Source: Candidatus Hydrogenedentota bacterium (GTDB lineage Bacteria > Hydrogenedentota > Hydrogenedentia > Hydrogenedentales > CAITNO01). Taken from it: DNA of 11,405 nt. Below, piece by piece: positions 6,151 to 11,405 of the stretch. The number at the start of each line of letters is the position of its first letter. The stretch's first letter is position 1. Made by a program: the position numbers and the translations under genes. Location of the stretch: positions 1 to 11,405 of the forward strand of contig CAIJOU010000322.1 in the NCBI GenBank assembly GCA_903822375.1, read 5' to 3'. A model generated the notes under the pieces. It saw nothing but the letters and a program-made list of their open reading frames with translations. It did no database searches and was not told where the DNA came from.

Positions 6151-8549
6151 CAATCCACCTTTACCGCGTTCACGGGACATATCTCGTAACAGGCGTTGCA
6201 GCGCGTGCATTTCTCCTGGTCAATCGCGTGCACCTCGTAGGGTGTCATGGGAATCGCGTCGGCGGGACAAATCTGGGCGCACTTGGTGCAGCCGATGCAC
6301 TGGTCCGTGATCGAGTAGGCGATAAGCGCCTTGCACTTGTGCGCCGGGCAGCGCCCGGCGACATGCGCCTCAAATTCGTCGCGAAAATGGGCGAGGCCTG
6401 TGAGCACGGGATTCGGCGCGGTCTTGCCAAGCCCGCACAGGCTCTGCTTCTTGATTGCCGCACCCAGGCGCAGCAACTCGTCGAGGTCCGCCTTTGTGCC
6501 CTTGCCCTCGCACAGTCGCGTGAGTATGTCGAGCAGCTGTTTCGTGCCCACGCGGCAGGGGGTGCAGCGGCCGCAGGATTCGAGTTGCGTGAAGGACAGG
6601 AAGTAGCGGGTCATCTCAACCATGCAGTCCGTGTCATCCATCACGACGAAGCCGCCCGAGCCCATCATGGACCCCGCCTTGGCCAGCGCTTCATAGTCAA
6701 CATGCAAATCGGCCAGCGCCGCCGGAATGCAGCCGCCGGACGGGCCGCCCACCTGCACGGCCTTCAGCGAGCGCCCTTCGGGCACGCCGCCGCCGACGTC
6801 GTTCACAATCTGTCCGACCGTCATTCCCATGGGCACCTCGATGAGGCCGCCGCGCCTAATCTTGCCCGCCAGGGCGAAAACCTTGGTGCCCTTGCTGTGC
6901 GCCGTGCCCAGCGCGGCGAAGACCGCCGCGCCGTGGCGGATGATCCACGGCACCATCGCCAGCGTCTCCACGTTGTTCACCAGCGTGGGGCATTCGTAGA
7001 GTCCATGGTGCGCGGGGAAGGGGGGGCGGAAACGCGGCGTCGGCCGCCTGCCTTCGAGGGACGCAATGAGCGCCGTCTCCTCGCCGCAGACGAAGGCGCC
7101 CGCGCCTTCGCGGACCTCGGCGTGGAAGGCGTGCCGCGTGCCGAGCACGCGGTCGCCGAGAATGCCCGCCTCGGTGCATTTCGAAATGGCCGCACTGATG
7201 CGCTCCACGGCCAGCGGGTATTCGGCGCGAATGTAGAATATGCCGCGGTGCGCGCCCGTCGCGATCGACGCGATGAGCATGCCTTCCAGAATGCGGTAGG
7301 TGTACGACTCCAGAATCATGCGGTCCATGAATGCACCCGGGTCGCCCTCGTCGCCGTTGCAGATGACATACTTGGTTTCGCCCGCCGCATGGCGCACCTC
7401 GCGCCATTTGCGGGCCGTGGGGAAGCCCGCGCCGCCGCGGCCGCGCAGGCCGCTATCGTGCATCTCCGCGATAATCGCCTCGGGGTCGAGCGGCGTGCCC
7501 GCTTCCGCCGCCGGGGGCAGCAGCGGTGACTGCGGCGTTTCGCCCAGTCCCGCGAGACAGCGCTGCAATGCCTTGAACCCGTCGTGGCGGATGTATTCCG
7601 CCAGGTCGGTGGGATCAATCTCGCCGCAGCATTCCGTGGCAATACGGTTTTGCACATCGAGGAATCCCGCCACGGCGGGGTTCTTTGGGTCGAGCGCCGG
7701 TTCGTGCACCGTGTCGTCGGTGTACAGCCGTTCCAGCCAGTGCGCGGCCTTTGCGCGGAGGCGCGGCATGGCGCTCTTGGGCGGGAAGTGGGACAGCACA
7801 ATGGCGGGCACATCCTCGGCGCGCACCTTGGCGTAGGTCTTCACCGCGGTGCCGGGAGTGACGATTTCCATCAGCGGGGTCTGGTGGCACATGCCCACGC
7901 AGCTCACGTGCTTGACGCGCACGTCGATGGCGTAACTGTCGAGCGTCTCCTCCAGCGCGCGGCGCACCATTTCACTGCCTCCGGCGACACAGCAGGAGCC
8001 GAGGCCAATCCGGATTTCAGGGCCGTCCACCGGTTCGGCGTGCCTCTTTGCACCGTCCAGATGCGCCTGCATCGCGGCCTGCGCGAGAAAGTCTTCCAGC
8101 ATCCCCGGCACCGTGTCCGCTTTGACATGGCCGTAGGTGACGCCGTCAATTTGCACCGCCGGCGCCAGCGTGCAGCAGCCGAGGCAGCGCACCATCTGGA
8201 GTGTGAAGGTGCCGTCCTTGTCCGTGTCCTCGCCCTTGGCGAGGCCCAGTTCTTTTGCAATGGCGTCATGCACCGTCTCGGAACCCTTGAGATGGCACGC
8301 GGTGCCGTCGCACACGCAGACCGTGTGTTTGCCCGCGGGCCGGAAACGGAACTGGGGGAAAAAGGTGGCCACGCTCTGTATGTCGGCGGGCGCGATGTCG
8401 GTGGTTTCGCAGACGCGCCGCAGCGTGGCCTCGGGGAGCCAGCGATACTGCCGCTGGATGGCCTGCAGCAGGGGGATGACCGCGTCACGGCCCCGGCCGC
8501 AGCGTGCGACGATCGCGTCAATGTCTTCTGGTCGCAGTTCCGGTTCCAT
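6150..8549 (-). CDS. NuoE-NuoF-like fusion (HydC/HydB type), FMN and NADH-binding Fe-S subunit
   Basis: Cytosolic NADH dehydrogenase-type electron-entry protein of 799 residues. Residues 1-160 form a NuoE-like thioredoxin-fold domain with 2Fe-2S ligands C80, C85, C122 and C126. Residues 178-252 are a second thioredoxin-like domain (C186/C187, C217, C221), like the N terminus of HydB/HndC. The NuoF core follows: GLRGRGGAGFPT (368-378 region) and NGDEGDPGAFMDR (398-410) for FMN and NADH, GAGAFVCGEET (482-491), and the N3-type 4Fe-4S site C659, C662, C665, C705. The tail carries two ferredoxin motifs (C751, C754, C757, C761 and C781, C784, C787, C791). ATG 8549 is chosen because it lies one base after the preceding stop; a TTG at 8564 is in frame. 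HydB and HydC are normally separate proteins, so the fusion is notable. The known chemistry of the family is NADH-linked electron transfer, sometimes bifurcating; direction and partner here are inferred. Confidence 0.94.
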   Translation of the reverse strand: MEPELRPEDIDAIVARCGRGRDAVIPLLQAIQRQYRWLPEATLRRVCETTDIAPADIQSVATFFPQFRFRPAGKHTVCVCDGTACHLKGSETVHDAIAKELGLAKGEDTDKDGTFTLQMVRCLGCCTLAPAVQIDGVTYGHVKADTVPGMLEDFLAQAAMQAHLDGAKRHAEPVDGPEIRIGLGSCCVAGGSEMVRRALEETLDSYAIDVRVKHVSCVGMCHQTPLMEIVTPGTAVKTYAKVRAEDVPAIVLSHFPPKSAMPRLRAKAAHWLERLYTDDTVHEPALDPKNPAVAGFLDVQNRIATECCGEIDPTDLAEYIRHDGFKALQRCLAGLGETPQSPLLPPAAEAGTPLDPEAIIAEMHDSGLRGRGGAGFPTARKWREVRHAAGETKYVICNGDEGDPGAFMDRMILESYTYRILEGMLIASIATGAHRGIFYIRAEYPLAVERISAAISKCTEAGILGDRVLGTRHAFHAEVREGAGAFVCGEETALIASLEGRRPTPRFRPPFPAHHGLYECPTLVNNVETLAMVPWIIRHGAAVFAALGTAHSKGTKVFALAGKIRRGGLIEVPMGMTVGQIVNDVGGGVPEGRSLKAVQVGGPSGGCIPAALADLHVDYEALAKAGSMMGSGGFVVMDDTDCMVEMTRYFLSFTQLESCGRCTPCRVGTKQLLDILTRLCEGKGTKADLDELLRLGAAIKKQSLCGLGKTAPNPVLTGLAHFRDEFEAHVAGRCPAHKCKALIAYSITDQCIGCTKCAQICPADAIPMTPYEVHAIDQEKCTRCNACYEICPVNAVKVD
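6155..6161 (-). promoter_or_regulatory. Ribosome-binding site of the NuoG/GltD-like gene
   Basis: AAGGTGG ends four bases before ATG 6150, inside the last codons of the NuoEF-like gene. It supports starting at 6150 rather than at an in-frame codon further upstream; proteins of this ferredoxin type also begin at about this point. Confidence 0.5.
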
Positions 8550-8550
8550 G

Positions 8551-10326
8551 TCAGCCCGCCGCAATGCAGATCAGTTTGGTGGCGGTGCGGGCGTAGATGC
8601 GCCCGTCCAGGAATGCCGGTGTCGCGAAGCTCTCCTCGCCCAGCGTGGGACTGCCCACCTTCTCAAAAGTGGCGCTGTCCTTGAAAATCGTCACAACGCC
8701 CTTTCGATCCACGAGGTAAATGCGGTCACCGACGACGATAGGCGAGGCATTGAATCCCTCCTCGCCTTCCTGCATCCATGCCTGGGTTCCCGTCTTGGCG
8801 TCGAGGCAGACGATCTCGCCGCGTGCCGTGCTGATGTAGAAATGCGTGTCCGTGCCCACCGGGCTCGACGTGTCCGGCAGCGCGTCCTCGTACTTCCACG
8901 CGATCTCCGGTTCGGGCGGCGTCTTGCCCTCGGCGAACTTGATGGCCGTGGCCGTCGCATAGTCGTTGGCGACGAAGAACATGCCCGCGCCGTAGGCAGG
9001 ACTCGGGGCCACCTCGCCGCTGAGGCATTTCAACTGCCACAGTTGCTTGCCCGTGAGCGGCTCATAGGAGGTCACGTCCTTGGAGGAGTTCAGCACGAGT
9101 TGGAATCCCGCAGGAGTTTCCACGCAGGCCGGGGAGGACCAGGAAATGATGCCGCGGTTAACTGTGTAGGCCTCGTGCCCGTCCGACAGGTCCAGTGCGA
9201 TTAAACGGCCGTTGGCCTTCTGGTCATACTGGATCAGCAGCAGATTCTGGAAGGCGATGAGCGAGGACGCGTGACCGTAGTGGTTCTCCGGCACGCCGAG
9301 ATTCTTTCCCCAGAGCAGTTTTCCGTTGAAGTCGACGCAGGCCACATCGCCGTTGGCGAAGATGGCGCAGGCGCGGTCACCCTGTACGGCCATGGTCGGG
9401 GCGGCGAAACTCGTCTCCTCGCTGATCTTGGGCGGCGTGTCGGGCGTGCCGGGGAATTTCTCCAGCGTGAAGGTCCAGAGCAACTGCCCGCTGTCGGTGT
9501 CGAAACAGTAAATCTCGCGCTTCTCCGGCGTCGCGCCGCTCATGAATACGCGGTTGTCCCACACCACCGGCGAATTGGGCGAGGGCAGCGGCACATCCGT
9601 TTTCCACTTGATGTTCTTGCCGCTTTCCACGTCCCACTCCACCGGGGCGGTGGTGTACTGCGCCACGCCGTAGGCGCCGGGCCCGCGGAAGGAGGGCCAG
9701 TTCTTCTTGACGGTCGCCCAGTCGGGCCAGGTCACCGCCGGGGTTGCCGCGGGCGCTTGGCCCTTCGGTTGCTCTGTTGCCTGCGCACCGGCCTGCGCGG
9801 TGACTGCGGTGGGTGCCGGCACATCCAGCCGGGTGGTGTAGGCGGCGACCAGCGCGCAAATAACCCAAGCGAATCCGCCCAGCGCGATTAGCTCCCGTGC
9901 ACGGGCGCGCAGCGTCCAGTAGCCCGGCGCGGGCACGTTCGGGTCGGGCAGGGGCAGCCGGGGCCTGCTCTGCCCCGCGAGATACAGCGACAGCGCCAAC
10001 ACGACCACGCCGCCCAGCAGCAGATAACCGCCGATCTGAAGCTGTTTCTGGCTGGTAAAGAAAGCCTTGCGCGCCAGCAGGTCCAGCACCCGGATCTGTT
10101 CGGCCAGCGTCGGGTTCGGTTCCTGCGACTGCGCCAACTGCAGGCGCAGTTTGATGATTTCCGGGTTGTCGAGCGGGTTGACTGCCTTGACCTGCACATA
10201 ATTGGCGATCAACAGCGTGGACAGGGCCAGCGAAAAGAGGCCCGCAATGACGGCCACGGTCATGGCGGTGCGCCACAGCGTTTCGTTGGTTGCGAATCTT
10301 GGCTTGTTCTTGTCAGGCAGCGGCAT
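8551..10326 (-). CDS. Membrane-anchored PQQ-like beta-propeller protein, three N-terminal helices
   Basis: A 591-residue protein with three predicted membrane helices (about 21-41, 97-117 and 146-163). A helical, charged segment (44-96) lies between the first two. A positively charged cytosolic-type loop (119-145) precedes the third, which places the long C-terminal part outside the membrane. After an Ala/Pro-rich linker, W-P-S-F-R-G-P-G opens a propeller of repeated PQQ_2-type blades, with recurrent 'D-x-x-T/S-G-x-x-x-W' turns such as CFDTDSGQLLW and CLDAKTGTQAW. No vicinal Cys-Cys pair of the kind found in PQQ alcohol dehydrogenases is seen, so cofactor binding is not supported and a scaffold or sensor role is equally possible. 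ATG at 10326 is preferred because a purine-rich stretch precedes it; an in-frame TTG at 10338 would add four residues. The gene overlaps the polyferredoxin gene by 14 bases, suggesting coupled translation and a shared membrane location. Confidence 0.87.
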   Translation of the reverse strand: MPLPDKNKPRFATNETLWRTAMTVAVIAGLFSLALSTLLIANYVQVKAVNPLDNPEIIKLRLQLAQSQEPNPTLAEQIRVLDLLARKAFFTSQKQLQIGGYLLLGGVVVLALSLYLAGQSRPRLPLPDPNVPAPGYWTLRARARELIALGGFAWVICALVAAYTTRLDVPAPTAVTAQAGAQATEQPKGQAPAATPAVTWPDWATVKKNWPSFRGPGAYGVAQYTTAPVEWDVESGKNIKWKTDVPLPSPNSPVVWDNRVFMSGATPEKREIYCFDTDSGQLLWTFTLEKFPGTPDTPPKISEETSFAAPTMAVQGDRACAIFANGDVACVDFNGKLLWGKNLGVPENHYGHASSLIAFQNLLLIQYDQKANGRLIALDLSDGHEAYTVNRGIISWSSPACVETPAGFQLVLNSSKDVTSYEPLTGKQLWQLKCLSGEVAPSPAYGAGMFFVANDYATATAIKFAEGKTPPEPEIAWKYEDALPDTSSPVGTDTHFYISTARGEIVCLDAKTGTQAWMQEGEEGFNASPIVVGDRIYLVDRKGVVTIFKDSATFEKVGSPTLGEESFATPAFLDGRIYARTATKLICIAAG

Positions 10327-11405
10327 CTTCTTTTCCAACGGGACAGTACGCGAAGCACCGGGCGCAGCTCAGGCATTGGCCCCGGTCCGCCACGTAGTCC
10401 CTGTTCCGGCGAATCACGGACAGTCGAATCATTCTTCCGCAAAAGGCCAGCCCCATGAAGGCGCCAAAACACGCGGAGGCGGTCTTGAAACGGATTCTCA
10501 GGGCTTCAGCCTGGGCGTACAGGTCGGCGGGCGTCTTGTTGCCCGCCCGAAAGGCGTCGCTCTCGACGGAGCGTTCGGCGAACTTGCCCTGCTCCTCGGC
10601 GGCCACGCGTTCGGCCAGGCGAACGGTTGGGTGGATGCGCGCGATGAACTGGTGCGCCGCCATGCCGGTCCATCCCGCGAAGAGAACGATAATTGGCGTG
10701 GCCAGCAGCAGCAGACCCAAACGCCGTGCGCCCGCGCGACGGTCCATTGGCGAGTCGGGCGGTGTCGGGATCACGATCGCGTTGTAGGGGCACGAGTTCT
10801 CGCAGAGGCGGCACTGGATACACTCGGCGGGGGTAACGGTCGCGTGCCACTTGGAGAAGATGGACGCCCAGCGCAGCAGCACCCCGTAGGGGCACAGGAA
10901 GCGGCAGTAGGGCCGGGCGACGAAGATGCCGATGAGCAGCAAGATACCGCCGGCAAGGAACATGTTGAACGTGCCGCCAAAGCGGAAGAAACCGACGAAA
11001 GGATCGTACTGGCAGACAACGAATCCCGAACCGGTGGCGATGCAGAGCACGGCGAAGCCGAGGTAGGCATAGGCGAAGAGGCCCAGCACGTGCTCCAGCG
11101 GCCGCGAGATCTGCACCGGGAACAGCGCGGAGACTTCCTGTATGGCGCCCAGCGGGCAGACGCCCGCGCAAAAGACGCGGCCGAAATAGAGCGCGAAAAG
11201 CAGCGGCAGAAAGAAGAACACCGCAACCACAAAGGGCACGCCCATGCCGTCGCCCGCGACGACATTGGCCACGTTCTGCACTGCGCCCACGGGGCAGATG
11301 CAGCCCTTGCGGTAGAAACCGAAGTAGAGCAGAGAGGCGACGGCCATCAGCAGCACTTCGCGCCGGGACCGGCGGCGAAGCACGAGCCACGCGGTGAGCG
11401 TCAAC
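10313..11405 (-). CDS. NapH/NosR-like membrane 4Fe-4S polyferredoxin, 5'-truncated
   Basis: Predicted inner-membrane electron carrier. The reading frame is open to the window edge, so the true start and any N-terminal domain lie outside; the first visible codon (TTG at 11404) is probably internal. In the 363 visible residues, three Cys-Pro-Gly motifs typical of NapH/NosR lie next to hydrophobic helices: CICPVG at 35-40, CAGVCPLG at 79-86 and CRFLCPYG at 167-174. A classical 4Fe-4S motif (C195, C198, C201, C205-P) follows. After it come a helix at about 229-246, a charged, probably extracytoplasmic segment at about 250-308, another helix at about 309-325, and a second CxxCxxCxxxCP motif (C344, C347, C350, C354) near the C terminus. 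NosR proteins also carry an N-terminal FMN-binding domain, which cannot be checked here. The 3' end overlaps the following propeller gene. The family is clear; the electron acceptor is unknown. Confidence 0.88.
   Translation of the reverse strand, partial: LTLTAWLVLRRRSRREVLLMAVASLLYFGFYRKGCICPVGAVQNVANVVAGDGMGVPFVVAVFFFLPLLFALYFGRVFCAGVCPLGAIQEVSALFPVQISRPLEHVLGLFAYAYLGFAVLCIATGSGFVVCQYDPFVGFFRFGGTFNMFLAGGILLLIGIFVARPYCRFLCPYGVLLRWASIFSKWHATVTPAECIQCRLCENSCPYNAIVIPTPPDSPMDRRAGARRLGLLLLATPIIVLFAGWTGMAAHQFIARIHPTVRLAERVAAEEQGKFAERSVESDAFRAGNKTPADLYAQAEALRIRFKTASACFGAFMGLAFCGRMIRLSVIRRNRDYVADRGQCLSCARCFAYCPVGKEDAAA
10327..10336 (-). promoter_or_regulatory. Purine-rich ribosome-binding stretch of the three-helix propeller gene
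   Basis: GGAAAAGAAG lies directly before ATG 10326 and inside the end of the polyferredoxin gene. It is a weak Shine-Dalgarno-like signal, but it favours the ATG over the TTG twelve bases upstream, which lies before this stretch. Confidence 0.4.

Noticed and set aside
7020..7026. Run of seven G as a possible frameshift site
   Set aside because: The NuoF motif R-F-R-P-P-F-P reads through it in frame and the protein continues normally on both sides.
6228..7529. Long open frame on the plus strand (433 codons) opposite the NuoEF-like gene
   Set aside because: It lies wholly antisense to a gene with unmistakable FMN, NADH and Fe-S motifs; its translation is rich in Arg, His and Ala with no recognisable domain, as expected from the mirror of GC-rich codon use.
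4720..8549. Electron-bifurcating hydrogenase operon
   Set aside because: The HydB/HydC-like fusion and NuoG-like protein fit, but no catalytic subunit with H-cluster Cys motifs is present in the window; it may lie outside, so this is not claimed.
4720..8549. Ordinary respiratory complex I operon
   Set aside because: None of the NuoB, C, D, H or L/M/N-type genes is present, and the partner protein has GltD-like rather than molybdopterin-type NuoG sequence.
7584..8684. Another long plus-strand open frame (366 codons)
   Set aside because: Antisense to the NuoE part and to the end of the propeller gene; no domain, and it crosses a gene boundary of the real operon.
8551..10326. PQQ-dependent alcohol or glucose dehydrogenase
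   Set aside because: Blade repeats match the propeller family, but the vicinal Cys pair expected of PQQ alcohol dehydrogenases is absent and no catalytic Asp or Glu set could be recognised.

Overview
The window is one uninterrupted stretch of a minus-strand operon, read from position 11405 down to 1. It holds eight protein-coding genes and essentially no non-coding DNA. Neighbouring genes overlap by 1 to 14 bases or lie 1 to 5 bases apart. No promoter, terminator, RNA gene, mobile element or CRISPR array is visible, and both end genes run off the window. The DNA is GC-rich. Membrane-anchored PQQ-like propellers with a W-P-x-F-R-G-P entry motif, a very large FtsX-type permease and a NosR/NapH-like polyferredoxin together suggest a PVC-type or similar uncultured lineage, such as Planctomycetota or Candidatus Hydrogenedentota. 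That assignment is inference from gene style; there is no marker gene here.

In transcription order: (1) a membrane polyferredoxin of the NapH/NosR type, 5'-truncated (10313-11405); (2) a three-helix membrane-anchored PQQ-like propeller (8551-10326); (3) a 799-residue fusion of NuoE-like and NuoF-like parts with extra Fe-S domains, resembling HydC plus HydB of trimeric hydrogenases (6150-8549); (4) a NuoG/GltD-like hybrid flavo-iron-sulfur protein (4720-6150); (5) a GT-B glycosyltransferase (3422-4720); (6) a second, single-helix membrane-anchored propeller (2157-3425); (7) a LolD/MacB-type ABC ATPase (1474-2160); (8) its likely FtsX/MacB-type permease partner, 3'-truncated (1-1468).

Genes 3 and 4 have the parts of a cytosolic NADH-oxidising module (FMN, NADH site and many Fe-S clusters). 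Gene 1 has the parts to carry electrons into or across the inner membrane. Genes 2 and 6 put propeller domains on the outer face. Genes 7 and 8 form a mechanotransmission or lipoprotein-release type transporter, and gene 5 adds a sugar transferase. The window has no hydrogenase catalytic subunit and none of the complex I proton-pumping subunits. The most interesting reading is therefore a poorly described NADH-linked electron export or envelope redox system, tightly co-translated with an envelope transporter. This assembly is inferred from gene order and motifs only.
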